Origin: Streptomyces capitiformicae
Lineage (GTDB): Bacteria; Actinomycetota; Actinomycetes; Streptomycetales; Streptomycetaceae
NCBI RefSeq assembly: GCF_002214185.1
Contig: NZ_CP022161.1
Location: forward strand, 9,431,486 to 9,495,485
DNA length: 64,000 nucleotides
Direction: 5' to 3'
In this document: one piece after another, positions 16,582 through 27,548 of the stretch
Layout of the letters: each line of letters opens with the position of its first letter
Numbering within the stretch: position 1 is the stretch's first letter
The notes under the pieces: generated by a model
Seen by the model: only the letters and a program-made list of their open reading frames with translations
Database searches by the model: none
Told to the model about the DNA's origin: nothing
Translations under genes and position numbers: made by a program

Positions 16582-17424
16582 GTGAAGTTGTTTGCGAAGT
16601 TGTTCGGCAAGAGCGCGCGAGAGGGCAGCGACAACGCGACCTCCCGCCACCGCGCGCAGCCATCGGAAGCGGAAGGGCAGGGCGGTGACCGCCCACTGTT
16701 CCGCGACCAGGTCGCTGGTCCGGGTGGTGACATTTCCGGAGGTCAGGGCGCGCCGTCTGTTGACCCTGCCCAGTCCGGCCGCATAGGTTTCGGGGAACCG
16801 TCAACCTCAAGTACGGGTGGAGGGTTTGCCTCTGACCCGTACACGTCCAATGCCCCGGCGGGGCAGCCGCGGCAGGAGGATCCGTCGATGTCGGCCCTGG
16901 TATGTACGAGGTGCGGTAACCGCAACGCGGAGAACAGCCGCTTCTGCTCGAACTGCGGTGCTCCGCTGCGGGCCGGCGCGGCCGCCGAGCGTCCGTCCGA
17001 GACGACCTCCACGATCTCCATCTCCGGCCTCGAGGCCTACGACTCCGAGGTCACCGGTCAGACCCAGCTGCCCGCGCTCTCCCCCGAGGCCCAGGCCGCC
17101 GTCGACGCGCTGCCGCTCGGCTCGGCACTCCTCGTCGTGCGCCGCGGTCCGAACGCGGGCAGTCGCTTCCTGCTGGACGGCGATCTGACCACGGCCGGCC
17201 GCCACCCGCAGAGCGACATCTTCCTCGACGACGTGACCGTGTCGCGTCGCCACGTGGAGTTCCGCCGCGGTCAGGACGGCTCGTTCACGGTCGCCGACGT
17301 AGGCAGCCTGAACGGCACCTACGTCAACCGTGAGCGGATCGACCAGGTCGCCCTGCACAACGGTGACGAGGTGCAGATCGGCAAGTACCGGCTGGTCTTC
17401 TACGCGAGCCAGCGGGGCTACTGA
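16582..17424 (+). CDS. FHA-domain protein, GarA/OdhI-like with zinc ribbon
   Basis: 280 aa from GTG 16582 after AAGGGGA. Order of parts: short basic N-terminus, Gly/Ser/Pro-rich linker, zinc ribbon C108-x2-C111...C122-x2-C125, the phosphorylation motif E140-T141-T142-S143, and a FHA domain (GRHPQSDIFLDDVTVSRRHVEF, GSLNGTYVNRERI). ETTS is the site phosphorylated by PknB/PknG kinases in mycobacterial GarA and corynebacterial OdhI, which switch off 2-oxoglutarate dehydrogenase and glutamate dehydrogenase. The gene order around it is the same as garA/odhI. The linker and ribbon make it much longer than GarA (~160 aa). Confidence 0.9.
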   Translation: MKLFAKLFGKSAREGSDNATSRHRAQPSEAEGQGGDRPLFRDQVAGPGGDISGGQGAPSVDPAQSGRIGFGEPSTSSTGGGFASDPYTSNAPAGQPRQEDPSMSALVCTRCGNRNAENSRFCSNCGAPLRAGAAAERPSETTSTISISGLEAYDSEVTGQTQLPALSPEAQAAVDALPLGSALLVVRRGPNAGSRFLLDGDLTTAGRHPQSDIFLDDVTVSRRHVEFRRGQDGSFTVADVGSLNGTYVNRERIDQVALHNGDEVQIGKYRLVFYASQRGY

Positions 17425-17466
17425 CCCTCACCCGGGCTCCGTCCGGGGGGACTCCAGGGAAGGTCC

Positions 17467-18222
17467 ATGCTTCGAACAACGAGCGGTGGTGCCGACCACG
17501 GCACCGCCGCCGCGGACAGTGGCCTGATGAGCATCGGTACGGTGCTGAACGTGCTGCGTGAGGAGTTTCCCGAAGTCACGATCTCCAAGATCCGGTTCCT
17601 GGAGTCGGAGGGGCTCATCGAGCCGCAGCGAACCCCCTCGGGGTATCGGAAGTTCAGCGCCGAGGATGTCGAGCGCCTCGGACACGTCCTCAGGATGCAG
17701 CGGGACCACTATCTGCCGCTGAAGGTGATCCGTGAGCACCTGGAGGCTCTGGAGCGCGGTGAGGACGTGCGTCTGCCTGCGGTGGGGCGCCAGCGCGACG
17801 TCGGTGACGGAGAGTGTCTGAGTGCACTCTTCGGGGAGCCGGAGGAGCCCGCGGCCGCCAGGATCGGGCGTACCGAGCTGCTGGCCGGCGCCGGGATCGA
17901 CGAGGAGCAGCTGGCCGAGTGGGAATCGTACGGGCTCGTGGCCGCCTTGCCGGACGGGTCGTACGACGCCGAGACCCTCACCATCGCCACGCTTGTGGTG
18001 GAACTGGGGCGGTTCGGAATCGAGCCGAGGCATCTGAGGGTGATGAGAGCCGCAGCCGACCGTGAGGCAGGCCTCGTGGACCAGGTCGTGGCCCCGCTGC
18101 GCCGCCACCGCAATCCGCAGACCAGGGCGCATGCGGAGGATCGTACGAGGGAGCTGGCTGGGCTCACGGTCAAGCTGCACGCCGCGCTCGTGCGGAGCGC
18201 GCTGGGTGTGCGACTCCGCTGA
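17467..18222 (+). CDS. ftsR: MerR-family regulator, FtsR type
   Basis: 251 aa. A MerR-type winged HTH (SIGTVLNVLREEFPEVTISKIRFLESEGLIEPQRTPSGYRKFS) with dimerisation helix, then a second helical domain with a degenerate MerR-like part (TRTELLAGAGIDEEQLAEWESYGLV region). This double architecture and its place between the FHA gene and the bifunctional-nuclease gene match FtsR (Cg1631/Rv1828), which activates ftsZ in Corynebacterium. There is no metal-binding Cys motif, so the inducer is unknown. The first ~18 residues are poorly conserved; ATG 17527 (MSIGTV) is a possible later start. Confidence 0.85.
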   Translation: MLRTTSGGADHGTAAADSGLMSIGTVLNVLREEFPEVTISKIRFLESEGLIEPQRTPSGYRKFSAEDVERLGHVLRMQRDHYLPLKVIREHLEALERGEDVRLPAVGRQRDVGDGECLSALFGEPEEPAAARIGRTELLAGAGIDEEQLAEWESYGLVAALPDGSYDAETLTIATLVVELGRFGIEPRHLRVMRAAADREAGLVDQVVAPLRRHRNPQTRAHAEDRTRELAGLTVKLHAALVRSALGVRLR

Positions 18223-18306
18223 GGCGGGGTGTTCGCCTGTGGCGGATCGGTCGGCCGATCTGTGCCCGACTACCCAAACATCCCGAGCACGGCCTAGGGT
18301 TGCTGT

Positions 18307-18780
18307 GTGAACGAGCTCGATGTCGTAGGTGTCCGGGTCGAAATGCCCTCCAACCAACCGATCGTGCTCCTGCGTGAAGTGGGAGGCGACCGTTACCTCC
18401 CCATCTGGATCGGGCCAGGGGAGGCGACGGCGATCGCTTTCGCCCAGCAGGGCATGGCCCCCGCGCGACCGCTGACCCACGACCTTTTCAAGGACGTGCT
18501 GGAGGCCGTCGGTCAGGAGCTCACGGAAGTGCGCATCACGGACCTGCGTGAGGGCGTCTTCTACGCGGAGCTGGTGTTCGCCAGCGGGGTGGAGGTGAGT
18601 GCTCGGCCTTCCGACGCCATAGCGCTGGCGCTGCGCACCGGGACGCCCATCTTCGGTAGCGACGGGGTGCTCGACGATGCGGGCATCGCGATCCCGGACG
18701 AGCAGGAGGACGAGGTGGAGAAGTTCCGCGAGTTCCTCGACCAGATCTCGCCCGAGGACTTCGGCACGAACAGTCAGTGA
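18307..18780 (+). CDS. Bifunctional nuclease family protein (DUF151)
   Basis: 157 aa from GTG 18307. The BFN domain covers nearly the whole protein: PIVLLREVGGDRYLPIWIGPGEATAIA, LTHDLFKDVLE and the conserved ARPSDAIALALR segment, with an acidic C-terminal tail. Plant and archaeal homologues have RNase/DNase activity, but the bacterial role is unproven. Its place between two MerR genes is conserved (Rv1829 order). Confidence 0.9.
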   Translation: MNELDVVGVRVEMPSNQPIVLLREVGGDRYLPIWIGPGEATAIAFAQQGMAPARPLTHDLFKDVLEAVGQELTEVRITDLREGVFYAELVFASGVEVSARPSDAIALALRTGTPIFGSDGVLDDAGIAIPDEQEDEVEKFREFLDQISPEDFGTNSQ

Positions 18781-19179
18781 GGCTGTGGGGCGCGGCGAAG
18801 AAGCGATCTGGGCGGCCGCGCCGAGAGCCGAGGGTTGGTGAGTGTGCTCGGCCGGGGTGCGGTCTCGGGGCTGAGGCCGCCGTGGGTTGCCGGTCTGCGT
18901 TTGCGGCTGATCGCCGTTGCGGCGGATAAGAGGCAGACCGAGGGGAAGTATCAGTCGGAGCCCTCGTGAGCACGGGCGCCCTGCGAAGAACCGGGCGGCG
19001 GGTGTGTCGGGCGACTGCCGGAGGCGAGTGGGGCGTCAGGCGGCTCGTCCGAGGTATCGGAGAGGCTGAGCACTCGGCACATGACATGAGTCATTGCGGA
19101 GTCGGGCGGCTCGGCGAAAGCGCATTCGGCTAGCCTTTCCCCGCGGAAGGGCACGGGAAACCACTCTCAGGGTGATTAT
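18781..19179. other. Intergenic region before second merR
   Basis: No supported gene. A plus-strand reading of ~43 codons (start about 18841, stop ~18969) exists but has no domain. The region leads into the dyad and promoter of the downstream merR gene. Confidence 0.45.
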
Positions 19180-19197
19180 CACTCGGCGTGCCGAGTG
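19180..19197. promoter_or_regulatory. Operator-like dyad upstream of second merR
   Basis: Perfect inverted repeat CACTCGGC-GT-GCCGAGTG, ending 9 nt before the -35 box of the merR promoter. The position suits an activator or the MerR protein itself. Confidence 0.5.
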
Positions 19198-19206
19198 TGG
19201 CGGTCG

Positions 19207-19235
19207 TTGACGCACCCTTGGTGGCTGCCTACCGT
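19207..19235 (+). promoter_or_regulatory. HrdB-type promoter of second merR
   Basis: TTGACG, 17-nt spacer, TACCGT. This is close to the streptomycete primary-sigma consensus TTGAC-N17/18-TANNNT. The start codon GTG 19266 follows 30 nt later with an intervening GGACGGAGG ribosome-binding site. Confidence 0.65.
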
Positions 19236-19265
19236 CGAGAAGGCAGGTCAAGGACGGAGGTCGGC

Positions 19266-19910
19266 GTGAGAAGCAGCGGCGACGGTACGGCTGGGAGTGC
19301 CCCCGGACGCAAGCTGGGGGAGAACGGCCCGTACCCGCTTCACGGCAGCGCGGCCGGTTACGTCCCGCAGCGGCCCACGACTGTGCAGGACAGTGCGGAG
19401 GCGGCGCGTGAGCCGCACGAGAACGTCGGTTACCGCGGTCCTACCGCGTGCGCGGCCGCCGGCATCACCTATCGGCAGCTCGACTACTGGGCCCGCACCG
19501 GGCTCGTGGAGCCGAGCGTACGGCCCGCTCATGGGTCGGGGACGCAGCGGCTCTACAGTTTCCGGGACGTCGTCGTCCTGAAGATCGTGAAACGGTTCCT
19601 CGACACGGGTGTGTCGCTGCAGAACATCCGCACCGCCGTCCAGCACCTCCGGGAGCGGGGCTTCAGCGATCTGGAACGGATGACGCTGATGAGCGACGGT
19701 GCCACGGTCTACGAGTGCACCTCGCCCGACGAGGTACACGCTCTGCTCCAAGGCGGCCAGGGGATCTTCGGAATCGCTGTCGGGGTGGTCTGGCATGACG
19801 TGGAAAGCGCTCTCTCGCAGCTGCATGGTGAGCGGGTCGACACGGGGGAGACGTTGGTCGGTCACAACCCCGCGGACGAGCTGGCGCGGAGGCGTAACAG
19901 GGCTGTCTGA
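19266..19910 (+). CDS. MerR-family regulator (Rv1830-like)
   Basis: 214 aa from GTG 19266 after GGACGGAGG. A disordered ~55-residue N-terminus is followed by a MerR HTH (TACAAAGITYRQLDYWARTGLVEPSVRPAHGSGTQRLYSFRDV) and a C-terminal domain (SDLERMTLMSDGATVYECTSPDEVHALLQGGQGIFGIAVG). Its position one gene beyond BFN is the conserved actinobacterial order. It has its own promoter with an upstream dyad. The target genes are not apparent. Confidence 0.88.
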   Translation: MRSSGDGTAGSAPGRKLGENGPYPLHGSAAGYVPQRPTTVQDSAEAAREPHENVGYRGPTACAAAGITYRQLDYWARTGLVEPSVRPAHGSGTQRLYSFRDVVVLKIVKRFLDTGVSLQNIRTAVQHLRERGFSDLERMTLMSDGATVYECTSPDEVHALLQGGQGIFGIAVGVVWHDVESALSQLHGERVDTGETLVGHNPADELARRRNRAV

Positions 19911-20005
19911 GAGCCGTTGGCGGAGCGGGGCGCCAGGTGGTATGCGGTTGCTGTCGGGTCGGCTATAGCGGGGCATTGTCAGTGGCATAAGGCAGCATCG
20001 GAAAT

Positions 20006-21409
20006 GTGAGAACCGCGCCCACGATTCTGCATCTCGACATGGATGCCTTCTACGCCTCGGCGGAGCAGGCATCCAAGCCGAGCCTGCGTGGGAAGGCCGT
20101 CATCGTGGGTGGGCTCGGGCCGCGTGGTGTGGTCGCCACTGCCTCGTACGAGGCCCGAGTGTTCGGGGTGCACTCGGCGATGCCGATGGCGCAGGCGCGC
20201 CGCCTCGCGCCCAATGCGGCCTATTTGATGCCGCGCTTCGATTTCTACCGGGCGATCAGCGAGCAGGTCATGGGGCTGCTGCGGGTGCTGTCGCCGTTGG
20301 TGGAGCCGCTCAGCCTGGACGAGGCGTTCGTGGACCTGGAGGCGGGGAGTGCGGCTTGGGACGAGGCGTCGGCGCGGCTCGTCGGGGCCAAGCTGCGCGC
20401 GGACATTCGGGCGGTGACCGGGCTGACCGGATCCGTGGGGCTCGCTGCCTCCAAGATGCTCGCGAAGATCGCCTCCGAGCAGGCCAAGCCGGACGGTCTT
20501 GTGCTCATCGAGCCCGGGACCGAGCGGGCGCTGCTCGGGCCGATGTCGGTGCGGATCCTGCCGGGGGTGGGGCCGGCGACCGGGGACCATCTGCGGCGGG
20601 CCGGGATCACGACCGTCGAGGAGATCGTGGAGGCGGGAGAGGACGAGGTCGTACGACTGCTGGGGAAGGCCCATGGGCATGGGCTGTACGCGATGGCGCT
20701 GGCGCGCGATGACCGGGCGGTGGTGGCCGAGCGGGACACGAAGTCCGTGTCGGTGGAGGACACGTACGACGTGGACATCCATGACCGGGTTCGGGTGCGG
20801 CTGGAGGTGCAGCGGCTTGCCGATCGGTGTGTGCGGCGGCTGAGGGGGGCCGGGCTCTCGGGGCGGACCATCGTGCTGAAGGTGCGGCGGTATGACTTTT
20901 CGACGCTGACCCGGTCGGAGACGTTGCGGGGGCCGACGGACGACCCTGCCGTGGTGCGGGAGGCCGCGGGGCGGCTGCTGGAGGCCGTGGACACGACTGG
21001 GGGCGTGCGGTTGCTCGGGGTGGGGGTCAGCGGGCTCGCCGACTACACGCAGGAGGATCTGTTCGCGCAGGCGGCGGGGGAGCCGGAGCCCCTTGAGGAG
21101 GAGGCGGTGGAGGAGGCCGTGGCTGAGGAGAGTGTGTCTGTTGAGCGGCAGTGGCGGGCGGGGCGCGACGTGCGGCATGCCGAGTACGGGCATGGGTGGG
21201 TACAGGGGAGTGGGCTCGGGCGGGTCACTGTGCGGTTCGAGACGCCCGGGTCGGAGCCGGGGCGGGTGCGGACGTTTCGAACCGAGGACCCTGATCTGGA
21301 GCCGGCGGATCCGTTGCCGCTGATATCGGGCGGGCCGGTGGAGTCGTCGTCGGAGCCCGGGCGAGTGGTGGAGAGCGAGTCGAGGTTGGGGTCCGGGGCG
21401 GAGGGCTGA
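20006..21409 (+). CDS. dinB: DNA polymerase IV (Y-family)
   Basis: 467 aa from GTG 20006. Y-family palm motifs are complete: LDMDAFYASAEQ with catalytic D11 and SLDEAFVDLE with D105/E106; GVGPATGDHLRRAGI is the thumb HhH. The little-finger domain is followed by an unusual ~110-residue tail, Glu-rich (EEEAVEEAVAEES) then RDVRHAEYGHGWVQGSGLGRVTVRFETPG, which resembles a small beta domain found on some actinobacterial DinB proteins. It performs error-prone translesion synthesis. No LexA box was found upstream. Confidence 0.93.
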   Translation: MRTAPTILHLDMDAFYASAEQASKPSLRGKAVIVGGLGPRGVVATASYEARVFGVHSAMPMAQARRLAPNAAYLMPRFDFYRAISEQVMGLLRVLSPLVEPLSLDEAFVDLEAGSAAWDEASARLVGAKLRADIRAVTGLTGSVGLAASKMLAKIASEQAKPDGLVLIEPGTERALLGPMSVRILPGVGPATGDHLRRAGITTVEEIVEAGEDEVVRLLGKAHGHGLYAMALARDDRAVVAERDTKSVSVEDTYDVDIHDRVRVRLEVQRLADRCVRRLRGAGLSGRTIVLKVRRYDFSTLTRSETLRGPTDDPAVVREAAGRLLEAVDTTGGVRLLGVGVSGLADYTQEDLFAQAAGEPEPLEEEAVEEAVAEESVSVERQWRAGRDVRHAEYGHGWVQGSGLGRVTVRFETPGSEPGRVRTFRTEDPDLEPADPLPLISGGPVESSSEPGRVVESESRLGSGAEG

Positions 21410-21772
21410 GGACCGTTGTAGACCGCCGGCCGACGATGTCGCGGTTGAGCGCCGTTGCGGCGGGATGGGAAGACGAGGGAGGTAAGGCCTGGCCTCGGTG
21501 GGTGCGGTGGGGGAGGTGGCAGCTCTGGTGGGCGGGGAATCAAGCCGCCGGTGGGGTGGTGGGCGGATGCAATAGCCATGACCGGCCCCGGAGGCAAAGC
21601 CTGGTGGGCGAAGGAGGCGCAGCAGCCCCTGACTGGGACGGGAGATAAAGGCCGGTGTGTGGGCGAGGTGGCTGCCCTGGTGGGGGCGGGAGGAAAAGCC
21701 CGGTAGGCGGGAGAGGGGCAGCCCTGTCGGCGCGGTGGGTAACGCTCGGAAGGTGGGAGAAGTTGCTGTCCT
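21410..21772. repeat. Degenerate G-rich repeats after dinB
   Basis: No gene. The 360 bp contain loosely repeated ~50-nt units of the type GGCTGCCCTGGTGGG...GGAAAAGCCCGGTAGGCGGGA (around 21515, 21665 and 21715). They grade into the perfect octamer array that follows. Confidence 0.6.
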
Positions 21773-21868
21773 GGCGGGCTGGCGGGCTGGCGGGCTGGCG
21801 GGCTGGCGGGCTGGCGGGCTGGCGGGCTGGCGGGCTGGCGGGCTGGCGGGCTGGCGGGCGGGCGGGCT
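21773..21868 (+). repeat. Octamer tandem repeat (GGCGGGCT)n
   Basis: Twelve tandem 8-bp units; eleven are GGCGGGCT and one (21853-21860) is GGCGGGCG. A further variant unit GGCGGGGT follows at 21869. Located between the convergent dinB and PRC-barrel genes. Confidence 0.95.
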
Positions 21869-21950
<82 letters not shown>

Positions 21951-21990
21951 TGCCCCTTGTGGGACTGGTGATTTAGGTGTTGGGGGTTGG

Positions 21991-22359
21991 TCAGGGGTCC
22001 TCCTGGGTTGTTGTGTTCGTGGAGTTGTGGTTGAGCGGGGGTGGAGGGGCTATGTCCAGGCCGTAGTGGTGGTAGAGCTGGAGTTCTTGTTCGGGGGAGA
22101 GGTGGCGGCCTACGCCGAAGTCGGGGGCGTCTTTGATGAGGGAGCGGTCGAAGGGGACTCGGAGGGTGCCCTCGATGAGTTCGCTGGGCTCGAGGGGGAC
22201 GAACGCGTCGCGGCCGAAGAGGCCCATGCGTATCGCGGCCCACTCGGGGATGCCGGTCGCGTCGTCGAGGTAGACCTCGTCGACGGTGCCGAGCTTGGTG
22301 CCTTTGCGGTCGAACGCCTTGCGGCCGATCAGGTTGCGCGGATCGATGTCGGTCTGCAC
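21991..22359 (-). CDS. PRC-barrel domain protein
   Basis: 122 aa from GTG 22359 behind GGAGGG. PRC-barrel fold segments: NLIGRKAFDRKGTKLGTVDEVYLDD near the N-terminus and VPLEPSELIEGTLRVPFDRSLI; C-terminal helical tail with ELQLYHHYGLD. PRC barrels bind RNA or protein partners (RimM, photosynthetic reaction centre H); small stand-alone ones in Streptomyces are uncharacterised. It is divergent from the gcvP riboswitch and its 3' end lies 41 bp from the poly-G tract. Confidence 0.88.
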   Translation of the reverse strand: MQTDIDPRNLIGRKAFDRKGTKLGTVDEVYLDDATGIPEWAAIRMGLFGRDAFVPLEPSELIEGTLRVPFDRSLIKDAPDFGVGRHLSPEQELQLYHHYGLDIAPPPPLNHNSTNTTTQEDP

Positions 22360-22487
22360 GTGCCCTCCAAGTGGTCGCAAAGGGGTTGCAAATCGTCTCT
22401 CACCACTACGAAAAGGCACATTGGGAAAGGCGGCCACTCGAGGCACGTTCATGGACCGCGCTGATACGCTGGCAGCGGCTGTTGACC

Positions 22488-22684
22488 CCGTGCGGGAGAG
22501 TCCTCCGGACATCATCGGAGGCGCCGAAGGAGCAAATCCTCCCCGGAATCTCTCAGGCCCACGTACCGCACGGACGAGGTCACTCTGGAAAGCAGAGCGG
22601 GTGTCGACGGCTTCCGCTCTCACCGACGGTGAAAGCCGGTTCGCGCCTGGACCGGTGAAGCTCTCAGGTTGAGATGACAGAGGG
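22488..22684 (+). ncRNA. Tandem glycine riboswitch
   Basis: Two consecutive glycine-aptamer-like domains. Aptamer I (22488-22574) is closed by CCGTGCGG/CCGCACGG and holds GGGAGAGTC, GCCGAAGGAGCAAAT and CTCTCAGGC. Aptamer II (~22576-22684) holds ACTCTGGAAAGC, ACCGACGGTGAAAGCCGG and CTCTCAGGTTGAGATGACAGAG. These are the hallmarks of cooperative glycine riboswitches, which switch on glycine catabolism when glycine binds. The next gene is gcvP, the expected target. The mechanism (transcription or translation) is not clear; about 65 nt separate aptamer II from the start codon. Confidence 0.93.
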
Positions 22685-22751
22685 GGAGGCCGTCCGGGCA
22701 CCCGTGCCGTGGTGCCCCTCGAAGGTCGCGTCAGACCAGGAGGCCTCCGCA

Positions 22752-25637
<2,886 letters not shown>

Positions 25638-25656
25638 TCACCCGCGGGTACGCGTC

Positions 25657-25693
25657 GGGGCCGGGTCGGAGAGTGTTTCTCCGGTCCGGCCCC
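25657..25693 (+). terminator. Terminator after gcvP
   Basis: Stem of GGGGCCGG(G)TCGGAG against CTCCGGTCCGGCCCC with a 7-nt loop, 20 nt behind the gcvP stop. No T tract. Confidence 0.7.
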
Positions 25694-25755
25694 TCATGTG
25701 TCCGGGCGTGCGTCCTGTGCGGGGACGCCCGCCCTGTGCGCACGTGCAGTGCGGC

Positions 25756-25962
25756 TCAGGCGGCCGTCATCACCTTGTCGGTGCCCAGCGGGCGGTGCGG
25801 GGCGATGATCTGGCCGTCCGGCAGGAGCTCACCGGTGTCCTCGAAGAGCAGAACGCCGTTGCACAGCAGGCTCCAGCCCTGCTCCGGGTGGTGCGCCACG
25901 AGTCGGGCGCCTTCCCGGTCGGCGGATGCGGCTGTCGGGCACAGTGGCTGGTGCTGGCACAT
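25756..25962 (-). CDS. DUF5999-family small protein
   Basis: 68 aa from ATG 25962 (MCQHQPLCPTAASADREGAR). It reads RLVAHHPEQGWSLLCNGVLLFEDTGELLPDG and ends HRPLGTDKVMTAA, a pattern of a conserved Streptomyces small protein that I associate with DUF5999. Two Cys and clustered His in the first ten residues could bind metal. An upstream in-frame ATG (26040) adds 26 Ser/Thr-rich residues without family likeness and is disfavoured. Function unknown. Confidence 0.7.
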   Translation of the reverse strand: MCQHQPLCPTAASADREGARLVAHHPEQGWSLLCNGVLLFEDTGELLPDGQIIAPHRPLGTDKVMTAA

Positions 25963-26384
25963 GGTTGTTGGGATCTTTCGCTCTGTCGTGTGTGATGAGT
26001 TGGCTGTCGCGTCTGTTGCGCGGCTTGAAGCCTCGTTCATGACCGCCCCCCGTGGTGATTATTCGGTCCGGTCCCAGTGTTGCCCTACGGGCGTCAATCC
26101 GCAGGCATTTCGCAGCACCGCTCCTCACAGGTTGATGACGCTTCAGCCGCGCGGAGGGTTCATCCCAACTGCACTGTCCCTTCGGGTGGTTCCCAGTGGT
26201 CGTATGGGGCTAGTCCGGTCGGCAGGGCTCGAGGATTGGCTCGTACGAGCGTATTGCCGCGCGGAAGAGCGGAATATCCCTCAGTGGTAAACGAGTACCC
26301 CGCTACCGGTATATCGGCAGCGGGGTACGAGGCGGTGCGAAGGGCTGAAACGGTTCCGGACCGAGGGTTGAAGCGGTTCTGAAC
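25963..26384. other. 420-bp spacer without a supported gene
   Basis: Upstream region of the DUF5999 gene and downstream region of the next minus-strand gene. It contains a hairpin near 26295-26328 and AT-richer sequence that may hold the DUF5999 promoter. No coding frame with recognisable features. Confidence 0.5.
26295..26328 (-). terminator. Hairpin terminator
   Basis: GTACCCCGCT pairs perfectly with AGCGGGGTAC across a 14-nt loop that can pair further (CCG/CGG). It lies ~57 bp beyond the stop of the minus-strand hypothetical gene. Confidence 0.6.
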
Positions 26385-26969
26385 TCAGGCGGGCGAACCC
26401 AGCAGTGGGACGGGTGTGAGCCGAGTGGTCAGGACGGGGAGCAGATCGGCGACGCGGTGCGGGCGGTGGGCCGCGATGCCGGGCGGGGCCGGCGCCAGCG
26501 GGACCAGGAGGTCGGTCGGTGCCGGGTGGCCGGCGGCACCGTCGGCGGTGTGGTCGGCGTGCAGCCAGAGCGTGAGCATGTACAGCTCGGGCACCGACAA
26601 CAGGCGTGGCTGGTAGGGCTGTTGCATGGTCTCGGCCTGGCGCAGGGCGCGCTCGGTGGAGGCGATGTACGGACCCTCGAAGAAATGCGAGAACGCCCAT
26701 CCGTCGGGGGTCAGCCGGGTCTCGGCGGCGGCCACGGCGCGGCCTTGGCAGTGGATCAGGAAACGCCATCCGGCGAGCCGCGTGGTGCCCGCGCCCTCGG
26801 GGGTGATCCGGTCGAGGACGTGGACGGGCAACGGGAGATCGGGTGTGGCGGGGCCCTGGGCGCTCTGCAGCGAGGGAGTTCGCGCCTCGCGGACGGCGGT
26901 GGGAGAACCGAGTGCCGTGAGGACGGTGCGCAGGGCGGGCGCGGGAGCCGGGGGGACATGCAGCGGCAT
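26385..26969 (-). CDS. Conserved hypothetical protein
   Basis: 194 aa, ATG start at 26969. No domain recognised. Pro/Ala-rich N-terminus, a mixed alpha/beta middle (RFLIHCQGRAVAAAETRLTPDGWAFSHFFEGPYI) and a C-terminal part RPHRVADLLPVLTTRLTPVPLLG. There is no signal peptide or membrane helix, so it is probably cytoplasmic. It is divergent from the GCS2 ligase gene across a ~580-bp spacer and codon use looks normal. Confidence 0.65.
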   Translation of the reverse strand: MPLHVPPAPAPALRTVLTALGSPTAVREARTPSLQSAQGPATPDLPLPVHVLDRITPEGAGTTRLAGWRFLIHCQGRAVAAAETRLTPDGWAFSHFFEGPYIASTERALRQAETMQQPYQPRLLSVPELYMLTLWLHADHTADGAAGHPAPTDLLVPLAPAPPGIAAHRPHRVADLLPVLTTRLTPVPLLGSPA

Positions 26970-27548
26970 GGTGGGTCGCCTCTCATTCGACAGGCACGGT
27001 GGAGCGAGGGCGGGGGCGGACGGCGCTGTCAGCTCTCGGGGATCGGAGAGACGGGTGCCCGGGGTCCGGGTGCGTGGGAAGGTCTGCCGTGCGTGGCCTG
27101 ACGGCAGGACCGAGGACCGCGATTGCCGACTCTCAGCCTCGTTTGCGGAGTTTATATGATGCGTGTTCTGGTGATGTTTCGTCTAGCCGTCCCGAATATG
27201 AACAGCAAGGCGGTATCCGGTCACCGAAACACGGGAATCATCCCGGTTCTCAGTGGGTACTCGTCGATGACCTCGCATTACCGTCGCGTAGCGGACGGCC
27301 GGTTCGCATCGGCGCTTTTCACGAAACGACGCCAGACGGAAAGCGCGTTCTGAACCGTGCCGATTTATGCCCCGTGAATGTGCCAGAAGCACGCCGAGTG
27401 AATATCGTCGGAGATGACCGCACTCAGCCTAGCGTGCGCAGGTCTTGTGCGGGACGTTATCGGTGGCTCTGCCTGGGCATCATCATCCGTGGACCCGGGA
27501 CAGCAGTGGCCGGCTCGTCGGCCTGCCCATCCGAGGAGGGACACTTCG
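26970..27548. other. Divergent ~580-bp intergenic region, lower GC
   Basis: Spacer between the hypothetical gene (minus) and the GCS2 gene (plus). Bases ~27130-27420 are clearly less GC-rich than their surroundings. An AT-rich TTTATATGAT at about 27151-27160 could be a -10 region. Small open frames (for example 27123-27353) lack an RBS and coding bias, and I do not call them. Confidence 0.45.

Noticed and set aside
22674..22751. Upstream ATG extending gcvP by 26 codons
   Set aside because: It lies inside glycine aptamer II; ATG 22752 has a good AGGAGG and starts the conserved protein.
25756..26040. Longer 94-aa form of the DUF5999 protein
   Set aside because: The 26 extra residues are Ser/Thr-rich and unlike the conserved MCQHQ start.
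27123..27353. 76-aa plus-strand frame in the AT-richer spacer
   Set aside because: No RBS, no coding bias, no recognisable domain; better seen as promoter region.
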